From NCBI GenBank assembly GCA_937871435.1, contig CALMQM010000083.1:1-36825 (forward strand): a stretch of DNA of 36,825 bases, read 5' to 3'. Source of the DNA: an uncultured Bacteroidota bacterium (GTDB taxonomy: Bacteria > Bacteroidota > Bacteroidia > AKYH767-A > 2013-40CM-41-45). Positions 1 to 9,059 of this stretch are shown in pieces (the stretch's first letter is position 1; each line of letters begins with the position of its first letter). The notes under the pieces are model-generated. The model saw only the letters and a program-made list of their open reading frames with translations, did not search any database and had not been told where the DNA came from. The position numbers and the translations under genes were made by a program.

Positions 1-7
1 TGCGACA

Positions 8-126
8 CAACCATCAACCATCAACCAACAACTGACAACCAAGATTAGGTATTAGGTATTAGGTATTAGGTATTGGGTATTAGGTATTGGGTATTAGGTA
101 TTAGGGACGAGGGACGAGGGATGGTT
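8..126. repeat. Heptad mosaic repeat, block 1a (17 contiguous 7-mers)
   Basis: Read in steps of 7 from position 8, the sequence is CAACCAT twice, CAACCAA, CAACTGA, CAACCAA, then GATTAGG, TATTAGG/TATTGGG (nine units in all), then GACGAGG twice and GATGGTT. The 7-nt phase never slips although three unrelated word families follow one another. GG recurs every 7 nt from about 48 to 125, and GGG recurs at the right end. The left-end word is the reverse complement of the GGTTGAT word at the far right end of the window. Seen directly; function unknown. Confidence 0.93.
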
Positions 127-147
127 TTAATTAACTAACAAGGAAAA

Positions 148-196
148 CAACACAAAACACAAAACACGAAACCAACAACCAACAACAAGGTACAAA
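148..196. repeat. Heptad mosaic repeat, block 1b
   Basis: In steps of 7 from 148: CAACACA, AAACACA, AAACACG, AAACCAA, CAACCAA, CAACAAG, GTACAAA. The words change gradually while the phase is kept. It lies about 20 nt after block 1a, and no gene is visible in 1-293. Confidence 0.8.
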
Positions 197-293
197 TTAA
201 AAAGGCAATTGTAAATAATTATCTAACCTTTAACACATCACTCAAAATACAAGGGTGTTGTATTTTAATACAAGTGTCATTCTGCATATCGTT

Positions 294-1346
294 TCAGAAT
301 TTAACAATCTTTTGTGATACCCTCAGGTTTCCTGACTGGACAACTGCGAAATAAAATCCGGCGCCAAATTGTTTCATAGAAATATTTAATTGTTCCTGAG
401 CGGGAAATTTGGAAGAAATACACAAAGATCCGGATGAAGAATAGATTTTAATTTCTGTGTATTCTCCATCATCTAAATCATGATTGCGTACATGCAACAT
501 TTCTTCATTAGCATTATAATAAATCTGAAAATTTCCGGGAATATTTTGTTCAATAGCTGCAGCTACACAATGATCACAAGGAGTGCTGGCACAAATTCTC
601 ACATCATCAACAAAACCACGAATATGACGATACCAGGATGAGGGAGTTAATACACCTTGTTGAAGATAATTCAAAACGCCAAAGCTTTCATCAATTTGTG
701 CACAGATCGGAGAGCCCGGAATTTCCTGAGTAAATCCGGTATCGCTGTAAACACTAAGAGAAATTTCATTCCCGGATCTTCGCTGTAATTCGATGTAATA
801 ATAATTGCCGACATACTGCATCGGAATATATTGATTATGCAGTGCAACATCGAGATTCATGTCGTTCTTGGCAAACAGACGGAAGCCCCAAGGATTGGTT
901 TGATCAAATGGATTTTCGCAACAGGCATCGTATGTGGGCAACATTGGCGAAAGTAATGTCACACCCAATGCGGAATTTGAAGTAGGCGGATACGCTGCAA
1001 GATTGCTCGTATGTGGATCATCACTCGTATTGCTGAACATCATAATCATATGTCCGGGTGAATTCCCATCAATCAGATTAAATCTGCATCGCGCAGTAAA
1101 ATTGGAAGACGCAGCCTGTAGTCCGGGTACAAAACGATATACTCTGTTATAATCCGAACCACTGGGATTGTCAAAAAATAGTTGATTAGCTACAAGGGTA
1201 ATTGACCCGCTAGTGTTTTGCAAATATGTATAGGGGTTCAAGGAATCATAGGATTCAACAAAAAATGGCTGGGAACAAAAACACTGAGCGGAAGAACTTC
1301 CTGATTTCAGAAGAATCAGAAGAAATAAAATAACGGAAGCCTTCAT
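294..1346 (-). CDS. Secreted protein with type A T9SS sorting domain
   Basis: A 350-residue protein that starts with a clear signal peptide (a lysine, then a hydrophobic run to about residue 18, ending SSSAQ). The middle (about 25-260) has alternating hydrophobic strands typical of a beta-sandwich and resembles lectin/LamG-like folds, but I do not recognise a family. A Cys-rich stretch (CASTPCDHC, about 252-260) separates it from the C-terminal 80 residues. These look like a Por_Secre_tail module: an I-Y-S-S-S-G turn, a G-A-G-F-Y-F strand, and a basic end (SQKIVKF). Known of the family: such tails route cargo through the T9SS to the cell surface or medium. The gene is divergent from the large adhesin gene at 1671. 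Substrate or ligand unknown. Confidence 0.8.
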   Translation of the reverse strand: MKASVILFLLILLKSGSSSAQCFCSQPFFVESYDSLNPYTYLQNTSGSITLVANQLFFDNPSGSDYNRVYRFVPGLQAASSNFTARCRFNLIDGNSPGHMIMMFSNTSDDPHTSNLAAYPPTSNSALGVTLLSPMLPTYDACCENPFDQTNPWGFRLFAKNDMNLDVALHNQYIPMQYVGNYYYIELQRRSGNEISLSVYSDTGFTQEIPGSPICAQIDESFGVLNYLQQGVLTPSSWYRHIRGFVDDVRICASTPCDHCVAAAIEQNIPGNFQIYYNANEEMLHVRNHDLDDGEYTEIKIYSSSGSLCISSKFPAQEQLNISMKQFGAGFYFAVVQSGNLRVSQKIVKF

Positions 1347-1670
1347 TTTTATTGGAAAAATTTTACATGCATCGAACAGAAACTATGAAGGCAATGAAAG
1401 TTGACCTTCCTGATGTGAATATACAAAATTGCCTGCTCAATAAAAAAAAAGAAAGAAAAAAGGTGTCATTTGAATTCTTCAGATGAAGGCACACAAACAT
1501 ATTTCTAAACCGGTTTTAAGCCTTTCGCGAACGCCTGTCATTTGTACAGAAATCAAGATTAGATTTCGGTAACTAACAATGCTAATTTTTTGGGTGTTAA
1601 TAAGTCATTTTCCCTATGAAAAAGCCGTTGAAAGGTTCAGGGTATCTTACACGCTTGAATCTCAATTTGA
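1347..1670. other. Divergent intergenic region, 324 bp
   Basis: This separates the two exported T9SS proteins and must hold both promoters. I see an A-rich run near 1441-1460, a 10-bp palindrome AAACCGGTTT at 1507-1516 and the small hairpin CTTCAGATGAAG near 1477-1488. No TAnnTTTG box stands at convincing spacing on either strand. No gene seen. Confidence 0.5.
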
Positions 1671-4600
1671 ATGCAAAAAATTACATTCTTCTTCCTATTC
1701 ATTCTGCTTGCTGTAACTGCACATGCGCAGGATGACTGTTCCTTTGCAACGCCTCTCTGTGGCAGCTTTCAGGCTACCGGCTCAACTGTCGGAGCCACGA
1801 TGTCAATCACAGATCCGGCATTGGATTGCGGGGACAATACCGTGAACAATAGTGTCTGGTTTACCATCGAAGGAATCAATACCGGTACAGCGACTGTAGT
1901 TGTTTCGGGAATCGATAACAATCCCGGTCTGGAAATGGAAATTTACACTGGAAACTGTGGATCTCTTGCTCCGATTGCCGGTGCATGTACAAGCGCGAAT
2001 GGTCCTGCTGGCAGTATGACACTGAATTTTGCTGTATCAAATGGAAATACATATTTCATCATGGTGGACGGAAATGCTGGTAACCAGGAAGCATTCACCA
2101 TTGTGGCAACGGCCACAAACAACGCGATCATTGGAGCTCCTCAAACTCAGTTTACAACCAATGTATTAAGAGGATGTACTCCTCTGAATTTTACTGTACT
2201 CAATCAAACTGTACTGTATGGCGGAAGCAATATCAGCTACAGCTGGACAATTGATACAGGTACACCTATTATCGGATCAGGTGCTGATACCAGTTTTACA
2301 ATTTCCAGTGTTGGTCAACACAATGTATTACTCAATGTGTGTAATGACGAATGCGGATGTGTTGGATCCACACGTTCTGTAACTGTACAGGAATTAATTC
2401 CCGCGATTGATGCAACACCTACCTTGTCCTGCCTTGGAACTCCGATTGATTTCAGCGGATCAGCGACTATCCAGCCCGCATTTCCTCCTACCAATCCAAA
2501 TGTCACTTTGTGGCAATGGGATTTCGGTGATCCTAACAGCGGTGCTTCCAATACTACAACCGGACAAAATGTACAGCATACATTTGTTGGTCCCGGCAAT
2601 TCCTTTACCGTTACACTCACTACCAACGGAACATGCGGACCGGAATCAACAACGACTGTTGTAACCATGCGTCCGAAACCCGTTATCAATGCAGGTGGTC
2701 CTCAAACTGTATGTGAAGATCAGGATATCAACCTGAGTGCGGTTGTAAGCAACGGAACATCTCCGATCACATATTCGTGGGGAGGACCGGGAGCTTTCTC
2801 TTGTCCTACCTGCTCCACAACTGTTTTGAGTACCGTTCCTCCGGGAGGTCCGTACTCTGTAACCATCGACATTGTAGATTCACTTGGATGTACTGCTGAT
2901 ACTACTGTAGATGTAACAATAAATCCAAAGCCTATCATCAATGCCGGAACCGACGTACAGGTTTGTCGCTATGATGTTGTAGCGATTGACGCGTTTCCGA
3001 TTGCAGGAACACAGCCCTTGTCCTATACCTGGACTCCATCCACAGGATTGAGCGATGATACACTCGCCAGTACATTCGCGACAGTAACAGCACCGATCAC
3101 TTATTGCGTCACTGCAGTAGATCCGATTGGTTGCACATCCGATCCGGCCTGCATTAACATTACTTTGTTCCCGCCGCCGACAATCTCTGCGAGCGTGCCG
3201 ACTTTGTGTGCAACTCAACCTGTGTTACAAAACACTTTCACAGTTACAGGGGCTGATCCTTCCTCGGCAATTACATGGGTGCTCTCACCGAATTATTCGT
3301 TGATCACAAGCGTGAGTCCGGATTCATTTTCAATCGACGTAACTTTCCCTCCTGGAATTGCGGCTACCTACACATTCACAGCTATTGTAGATGATGCAAA
3401 TACAGGTTGCAAAGACACTGTGAGCACAAGCTTTACAGTGACACCAGGATTGAATATGAGCATCAGCGGTGCTACTCAGGTCTGTCAGGGTGATGCTGTT
3501 CCACTTACTGCCAGCGGAGCCATCACATATGTCTGGACTGCAAGTCCTGCTTACGCATTTGCCGATCCGACTCTTGCCTCCCAATCTGTAACACCAACGG
3601 TCACCACTACATTCACAGTAACCGGAACTAACGGCAGTTGCACGCAAGTCATCACACACATGGTTACTGTCAACGCTAAACCTGTGGCAGTGGCGGCTCC
3701 GATTACTCCATTTTGCGGATGCGATACGATTGATCTGAATGGTACAGGAAGTACTCCGGGAATGACGTATTCATGGACAAGCGCGATTGGTTACATCGTG
3801 ACTTCACCGTCATCCCTGAATACTACCGCCTATGTTTGTAGCAATGATCTGCTTACTCTCAGAGTTACCGACCCTGCTACAGGATGTTTCAAAGACAGCG
3901 CCGTTTCTGCAACAGCCAGACCTAAACCCAATGCAGCAGCAAACGTAACTCCGAATCTGATTTGTAATGGTGTCAGTACAGTCATCGCACTGGACGCTAC
4001 GGGAAGTAACACCGTTTTCAATACTACATATAATTGGTCATCCAATAGCGTGGGAGTACCGATTACTGACACCGCCGCATTCAGTACGACAGCGACGGTA
4101 AATGGAACCACCGTTTTCTATCTCACTGTTACAGATTCATTAGGTTGTGATTCTACAGCAAGCGATACAGTGAATGTTTATCCCATACCGACTTTTACAG
4201 CAAGCAATCCTTTCATATGCACATCAGATCCTGTGCTGCTTTCCACTCTTTCGATCAACGGAGCAACAGCAGGATCAAATTATAACTGGACAACAATACC
4301 CGGATGTGTTTCGCCAAGTACGAGTACAAATCCAAGTGAAACATTTGATTTCTCAACCTGTGGCCCTTCCACATACAATTTCGCAGTGACAGTCACTGAT
4401 ATTGGCACGAATTGTATCACCAGTTTAAATCAGGATATTACTGTATTGAGCGGAGTTGTACTCAGTGTGTCGAGTGATCCGACCATCTGTGAAGGAGATT
4501 CAGCTTTGCTATTCGCCAGTGGCGCGAATACCTACAGCTGGACCGGCGGCGCAACTACTGATTCCATTTACGTGAGCGGACTCTCCGCGGCAGGTTCTCC

Positions 4601-6680
4601 CTACACCGTCACGGTAACAGGAGCTGTGGGAAGTTGTACCAATTCCAGATCCATACTTATCACTGTGAATCCAATCCCGGCTACTGCGCCGATCAGTGGT
4701 TCTGCTTCAGTTTGTGAGAATGATTCTTCCTTGTTGTATGTTGTTACACCTACCGGTGGAAATTACACATGGACCATTACAGGAGGAACTATTGACAGCG
4801 GACAAAACAGCGACAGCGTAATGGTTTCGTGGGATTCTGCAGGTGTAGGAACACTTTCAGTTGTTGACACAAACGCTTTTGGTTGTCCCGGACCCGTGCA
4901 AACCTTGGTTGTCACGATCAATCCATTGCCGGACTCATCGAATGTTATTCAGGGCCCGACTCCGGTTTGTGAGAACAGTGTCGAAACATATTTTGTAAAT
5001 GCAAATGCAGGCTCCACGTATTATTTCTTTGCAAGCGGAGGTACAGTTTTGAGTCAGGCGAATAATCTTGTTACGATACAATGGCTGAACGCAGGAATTG
5101 GAAACGTGACAATGTATGAAGTGAATGCAACGAATTGCACCGGACCGGTTTTGAATTATGATGTGATCATCAATCCGCGTCCGCAACCTGCAGCCATCAG
5201 TGGTACAGCATCCGTGTGTGACAGCAGTACAGAAATTTACACAGTGCCGATGAATGTTGGCTCCACATACAACTGGATGGTTACCGGAGGAACGATTACG
5301 AACATCAGCGCTAACCAGGACAGTCTGGAAGTATTCTGGGCTGGCTCAGGTTCTTCGCTTGTTGAAGTAAGCGAGACCAATTCCTTTGGTTGTACAAGTG
5401 ATACGACCAACATCAGTGTGGCGGTGAATATTCGTCCGCAGGCAATTGCTCAGCCGGATTCAGCGGGTATTTGTCAGGGTGGCGCGTTCCAGATTTCCGG
5501 CAATGTGAATATCGGCACTATCCACTGGTATTCATCGGGTACCGGCGTGTTCAGTGATTCCACTATTGCTTCTCCTCAATACATTCCAAGTTCGCAGGAC
5601 ACAGGTTACATCACACTCACGATGGTGGTTTCAGGTCCACCGTGTGAAAATGACACCGCGGATGTTGTGTTGTATGTTTCACCTGCACCTGTAGTTTCGA
5701 TCACAGGAACTCTCAATACATTGTGTTTTGGGCAAAGCGATACAATTACTGCAATAGGCGGAGGAACATACGTGTGGATGCCAGGAGGATTAATTGATTC
5801 AACCATCATTGTTCAACCGCTGATTTCTACACAATATGTGGTGACTGTTACAAACAATTTCAATTGCAGTACAAATGACACACTTGATGTAACCGTGATC
5901 CCGCCCGGAATTCCGAATGCCGGACCGGATTTGTTGATTTGTCTGGGTGATAGCGTGATGCTCAATGGTACCCAGCAAAATGCAGGAGGATTAATCTGGA
6001 CCACATTAGGCAATGGAACATTTTCTCCATCCAACGGAATTCCTACGCCTTATTATGTTCCGGGTATACAGGATACTTCGGCAGGGTTTGCTCAGATTGT
6101 GCTCACAACAACCGGAGCATGTTTGAATCTGACTGATACGTTGCTGCTGAACATTGAAGGTTTGCCATCTCTTTACGCCGGGAAAGATACAGTCGTAACT
6201 TCGGGTCCGAACACCGGAGTGAATTTGCCTTTGACTCCTCTGGTTGTAAATTCACCAACGATCATCTGGACCAGTACAGGTACCGGAACATTCAGTCCGA
6301 GCGATACGAGTGCCAATGCTACTTACACTCCGAGTGAAGCGGATTTCGCTCTGGACTCAGTGATTCTTACAATTACAGCTACAGGTGGATGTATTACGTT
6401 GACGGATCAACTCAAGATTGAATTCACACCTTTTGTAATTCCAAATGTATTTACGCCCTATCCGAACTCTCCCGGTTACAATGATTATTTTGAAATAAAA
6501 AATCTTCCGGTAAATAGTAAATTAAAAATCTGGGATCGCTGGGGGCTGATTGTATATGTTACCGATAATTACCGCAACGACTGGGATGCGGCATTGCTAA
6601 AATCAGATACGTATTACTATTTATTAATTCTGGAGGATAACAAAGAGTATCACGGATGGATTCAGGTAATCAGAGATTAA
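1671..6680 (+). CDS. Giant PKD/Ig-like repeat adhesin with type B T9SS sorting domain
   Basis: A 1669-residue predicted surface or secreted protein. Residues 1-20 form a signal peptide ending AHAQ. About 21-150 is a Cys-containing N-terminal domain. A PKD domain is recognisable near 280 from its W-x-W-D-F-G-D core. The rest is a long series of roughly 80-90-residue Ig/PKD-like units rich in Thr, Ser, Gly and Asn, each with a recurrent V-C-(E/D) strand and a linker such as INPRP or INPLP. The last 80 residues (IPNVFTPYPNSPGYNDYF, then W-D-R-W-G and a final W-I-Q-V-I-R) match the CHU_C / gliding-motility-associated C-terminal domain, a type B T9SS signal. Known of the family: such proteins are exported across the outer membrane, often as adhesins. 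The ligand cannot be inferred. The long antisense frames over it are compositional shadows. Confidence 0.9.
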   Translation: MQKITFFFLFILLAVTAHAQDDCSFATPLCGSFQATGSTVGATMSITDPALDCGDNTVNNSVWFTIEGINTGTATVVVSGIDNNPGLEMEIYTGNCGSLAPIAGACTSANGPAGSMTLNFAVSNGNTYFIMVDGNAGNQEAFTIVATATNNAIIGAPQTQFTTNVLRGCTPLNFTVLNQTVLYGGSNISYSWTIDTGTPIIGSGADTSFTISSVGQHNVLLNVCNDECGCVGSTRSVTVQELIPAIDATPTLSCLGTPIDFSGSATIQPAFPPTNPNVTLWQWDFGDPNSGASNTTTGQNVQHTFVGPGNSFTVTLTTNGTCGPESTTTVVTMRPKPVINAGGPQTVCEDQDINLSAVVSNGTSPITYSWGGPGAFSCPTCSTTVLSTVPPGGPYSVTIDIVDSLGCTADTTVDVTINPKPIINAGTDVQVCRYDVVAIDAFPIAGTQPLSYTWTPSTGLSDDTLASTFATVTAPITYCVTAVDPIGCTSDPACINITLFPPPTISASVPTLCATQPVLQNTFTVTGADPSSAITWVLSPNYSLITSVSPDSFSIDVTFPPGIAATYTFTAIVDDANTGCKDTVSTSFTVTPGLNMSISGATQVCQGDAVPLTASGAITYVWTASPAYAFADPTLASQSVTPTVTTTFTVTGTNGSCTQVITHMVTVNAKPVAVAAPITPFCGCDTIDLNGTGSTPGMTYSWTSAIGYIVTSPSSLNTTAYVCSNDLLTLRVTDPATGCFKDSAVSATARPKPNAAANVTPNLICNGVSTVIALDATGSNTVFNTTYNWSSNSVGVPITDTAAFSTTATVNGTTVFYLTVTDSLGCDSTASDTVNVYPIPTFTASNPFICTSDPVLLSTLSINGATAGSNYNWTTIPGCVSPSTSTNPSETFDFSTCGPSTYNFAVTVTDIGTNCITSLNQDITVLSGVVLSVSSDPTICEGDSALLFASGANTYSWTGGATTDSIYVSGLSAAGSPYTVTVTGAVGSCTNSRSILITVNPIPATAPISGSASVCENDSSLLYVVTPTGGNYTWTITGGTIDSGQNSDSVMVSWDSAGVGTLSVVDTNAFGCPGPVQTLVVTINPLPDSSNVIQGPTPVCENSVETYFVNANAGSTYYFFASGGTVLSQANNLVTIQWLNAGIGNVTMYEVNATNCTGPVLNYDVIINPRPQPAAISGTASVCDSSTEIYTVPMNVGSTYNWMVTGGTITNISANQDSLEVFWAGSGSSLVEVSETNSFGCTSDTTNISVAVNIRPQAIAQPDSAGICQGGAFQISGNVNIGTIHWYSSGTGVFSDSTIASPQYIPSSQDTGYITLTMVVSGPPCENDTADVVLYVSPAPVVSITGTLNTLCFGQSDTITAIGGGTYVWMPGGLIDSTIIVQPLISTQYVVTVTNNFNCSTNDTLDVTVIPPGIPNAGPDLLICLGDSVMLNGTQQNAGGLIWTTLGNGTFSPSNGIPTPYYVPGIQDTSAGFAQIVLTTTGACLNLTDTLLLNIEGLPSLYAGKDTVVTSGPNTGVNLPLTPLVVNSPTIIWTSTGTGTFSPSDTSANATYTPSEADFALDSVILTITATGGCITLTDQLKIEFTPFVIPNVFTPYPNSPGYNDYFEIKNLPVNSKLKIWDRWGLIVYVTDNYRNDWDAALLKSDTYYYLLILEDNKEYHGWIQVIRD

Positions 6681-6731
6681 TCCCGGCATTTATGGTTTCG
6701 TTTCTATTCGTTTAGAAAAAAATATTCGTGA

Positions 6732-7706
6732 TTAACTCTCTCTTTGCATCAGTTGCAAAGCCCATTGACGCAACACATTTTTTTTCTCCTTGTCGGCATC
6801 AACCAAATCAAAAGAACGCATTGCGGACAGATAGAACTTTTCCATCTCCTGTTCCGCGCGTTGTCGGACATTGAGCGATTCGTAGATTCTTTTTACAGCG
6901 GCAACTTTTTCAACGGGATCGAAATCTTTTAAACTCAGCCAGCGATTCAATTCTGCCTTATTTATACTATCGGCAAGCTCCAGTGCAGTAAGCAATAAAA
7001 AGGTTTTCTTGTTGGCTATAATATCGCCACCAACCTGCTTTCCGAATTTCCCTGCATCTGCATACACATCGAGGATATCATCATGTAATTGAAAAGCAAT
7101 ACCCAGATCTTTGCCGAAATTATAGAGCAATCTGGCATTCTCAGCAGTAGTTCCGGATAGCAAAGCTCCGATGTGCAATGAAGCACCGAGCAAAACAGCG
7201 GTTTTTAAGGCAATCATGTTTATATATTCCGGAATGCTGACATCGTTTCTTGATTCGAAATTCATGTCGAGCTGTTGCCCTTCACACACTTCAATAGCGG
7301 TTTTATGAAACAGCTCCAGCACTTCACGGAGATATTTATCTTCCACCTGCATCATGTGCTGGCAGGATTGAACAAACATCGTATCACCGGAAAGAATGGC
7401 AATGTCCGGATTCCATCGTGTATGAACTGTGGGTTGTGCTCTTCTTAAAGGGGCTTTGTCCATGATGTCATCATGCAGCAGGGTGAAATTGTGGAACATT
7501 TCTATTCCCAATGCCGGACCTGTGATAGAAAATGGATTTCCTCCGCAAAGTTCATTCGACATCAACAGTGCGGCAGGGCGCATTCTTTTACCGCCCAATG
7601 TGAGCATGTAACGAATAGGATCGTAGAGTTCGGGAGGATTGTTACTCAATACAATCTTTTTGATTTCCTCCTCTATCAATTCCTGAAAAAAGCGGGGACT
7701 GTGCAT
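6732..7706 (-). CDS. Polyprenyl (isoprenoid) diphosphate synthase
   Basis: A 324-residue trans-prenyltransferase that condenses isopentenyl diphosphate with allylic diphosphates in the cytosol. Seen: GGKRMRP at 38-44; the first aspartate-rich motif DDIMD at 79-83, followed by the RR pair at 88-89; the second motif DDILD after FQLH. The first motif has no two-residue insertion, and the fifth residue before it is Phe74. In this family a bulky aromatic there usually limits product length, so a C15-C20 product is my inference rather than a long quinone tail. A good Bacteroidota promoter lies at 7711-7739, so the transcript would start almost at the ATG. The gene is convergent with the adhesin gene. 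Confidence 0.92.
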   Translation of the reverse strand: MHSPRFFQELIEEEIKKIVLSNNPPELYDPIRYMLTLGGKRMRPAALLMSNELCGGNPFSITGPALGIEMFHNFTLLHDDIMDKAPLRRAQPTVHTRWNPDIAILSGDTMFVQSCQHMMQVEDKYLREVLELFHKTAIEVCEGQQLDMNFESRNDVSIPEYINMIALKTAVLLGASLHIGALLSGTTAENARLLYNFGKDLGIAFQLHDDILDVYADAGKFGKQVGGDIIANKKTFLLLTALELADSINKAELNRWLSLKDFDPVEKVAAVKRIYESLNVRQRAEQEMEKFYLSAMRSFDLVDADKEKKNVLRQWALQLMQRES

Positions 7707-7710
7707 GCGG

Positions 7711-7739
7711 TAAACTTACGGAATTCAATTCAGCCCAAA
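7711..7739 (-). promoter_or_regulatory. Promoter of polyprenyl synthase (near-leaderless)
   Basis: On the minus strand: TTTG (7736-7739), 17 nt, TAAGTTTA (7711-7718), one mismatch from TAnnTTTG. The -7 box ends only 4 nt before the ATG, so a leaderless or near-leaderless mRNA is predicted. Confidence 0.6.
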
Positions 7740-7796
7740 AAGTATTGCCTGAAGAGACATGAACTATTTCCTTAAAACCGAATGGACAGTAAGAAA

Positions 7797-8738
7797 TCAG
7801 GAAAGAACAAAATGATTGTTCCGGATGATGATCTTCAATCCATCTTCCAATGGAGTGAATTCACGTTGCAGAAGTTCACGCATGACTGTGATATCGGGTT
7901 TGCGGCGGCTCATGTCTCCTTCTTTCAGAGAGGGCATGTGAACGATACTGGAACGTGAATTGGTTACTTTGATGATCACCTTGGCAAGATCCAGCACAGA
8001 AATTTCCTGGTCTGTTCCAATGTTACCGACATCATTTACCAATTGATTATTGTAAAAAGCATTGCATGTAGCGTCCAGGTGATCTTCAATATAACAGAAG
8101 GTACGTGTCTGGCTTCCATCACCGTAAATAGTAATGTCTTTGTCCTTCAATGCAGCATTGAGAAATTTGGAGATAACGAAATCGGTACTTTGTTTAGGAC
8201 CATAAGTATTGAACAAACGGAAAATAGTAAAGTCGAGATCGTATTCCCTTTTAAAAGAGCGGAGATACGCTTCGCCGACATTTTTTACAATAGCATAAGG
8301 CAAACGGGAATTCAAGGGTGTGGTATGTTCATTCTGCGGATATTCCACAGGCTCACCATACACTTCAGAAGAAGATGTATAAAACACCCGTTTTGTTCCG
8401 GTGTTCTTCGCCAGGTTCAGAATGTTATTGATTCCTTTGATATCATTCAACACCATTACCGGATGTGCAAGTGTTCTTTTTACACCAACCACCGCTGCAT
8501 AATGGAACACATAATCAAATCTCCAGGAAAGAAAAATGCTGCTGATGTCTTTCAAATCGTTGACATCGGCTTTGATGAACTTCACATTCTGGTGAATGGA
8601 TTTAGGCACTTTGGCATGTGAGCCGGTAAGTAAATTATCTACAATCACGACAAAATTGTCAGGGTCACGCGCCAGGCGTTCAGCGAGGCTGCTTCCAATA
8701 AAACCGGCACCACCTGTAATGAGTATTTTTCGTGTCAT
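7797..8738 (-). CDS. NAD-dependent nucleotide-sugar epimerase/dehydratase (extended SDR)
   Basis: A 313-residue extended short-chain dehydrogenase. Residues 9-15 form the GGAGFIG dinucleotide-binding loop. TSSSEVYGEP (121-130) carries the catalytic Ser, and Y148-x3-K152 is the catalytic pair. The IYGDGSQTRTF segment at about 204-214 is typical of nucleotide-sugar substrates. The sequence resembles UDP-glucuronate decarboxylases and dTDP/UDP-sugar epimerases; exact substrate undetermined. The neighbour rfbA supports a role in surface-polysaccharide precursor supply. The four genes from 12429 down to 6732 share a strand but are separated by 90-320 bp, so they may be separate units. Confidence 0.88.
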   Translation of the reverse strand: MTRKILITGGAGFIGSSLAERLARDPDNFVVIVDNLLTGSHAKVPKSIHQNVKFIKADVNDLKDISSIFLSWRFDYVFHYAAVVGVKRTLAHPVMVLNDIKGINNILNLAKNTGTKRVFYTSSSEVYGEPVEYPQNEHTTPLNSRLPYAIVKNVGEAYLRSFKREYDLDFTIFRLFNTYGPKQSTDFVISKFLNAALKDKDITIYGDGSQTRTFCYIEDHLDATCNAFYNNQLVNDVGNIGTDQEISVLDLAKVIIKVTNSRSSIVHMPSLKEGDMSRRKPDITVMRELLQREFTPLEDGLKIIIRNNHFVLS

Positions 8739-8772
8739 GATCTTGAGTTTATGAGAGAAAACGTTTCAGGAT

Positions 8773-8800
8773 CAAAGATTAAAATATAATTGTGTTGCAA
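8773..8800 (-). promoter_or_regulatory. Candidate promoter of the epimerase gene
   Basis: On the minus strand: TTG (8798-8800), 17 nt, AATCTTTG (8773-8780), one mismatch from TAnnTTTG. It sits about 34 nt before the start codon. Confidence 0.45.
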
Positions 8801-8994
8801 TTTAGGATTTACACGAACAGCATTCAAGTGGTGGTGAATGAATATTAATTGTACACGAAATGAAGGTTAAGAAATGCCGAAACAGGACGAAAAGAGGTAT
8901 TTGGCTTGTTTTCAATGTTTTAAATCCGATCGCTCGTCTTCATCTTATCAATCGTTGGGAAGGATGCTACCGGATAAAGTGTTAGCGACTCAAA

Positions 8995-9059
8995 AACTTT
9001 GCGGCCTTTGCGTCTTTGTCTGAAATTTTTCTCGCAAAGACGCAAAGGGCGCAAAGGTT
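8995..9059. repeat. Long imperfect palindrome next to the rfbA stop codon
   Basis: The left arm 8995-9018 and right arm 9035-9059 are near-perfect reverse complements (24-25 nt, one substitution and one extra base), with a 16-nt A/T-rich loop. The core motif is CTTTGCGTCTTTG and its complement. The palindrome begins at the base next to the TGA of rfbA (minus), so it could end that transcript. Its size and repetitive arms also resemble a REP/MITE-like dispersed palindrome. The rest of the 8739-9059 gap shows only the epimerase promoter. Confidence 0.85.

Noticed and set aside
2315..2689. Antisense ORFs inside the giant adhesin gene (also 2720-2941, 2880-3218, 3330-3659, 4935-5186, 5813-6034)
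   Set aside because: They are opposite-strand shadows of a Thr/Ser/Gly-rich repeat gene, without signal, family or promoter.
6701..6718. TTTCTA/TAGAAA hairpin between adhesin and prenyl synthase as a terminator
   Set aside because: The 6-bp AT stem has no T-run on the correct side for either gene.
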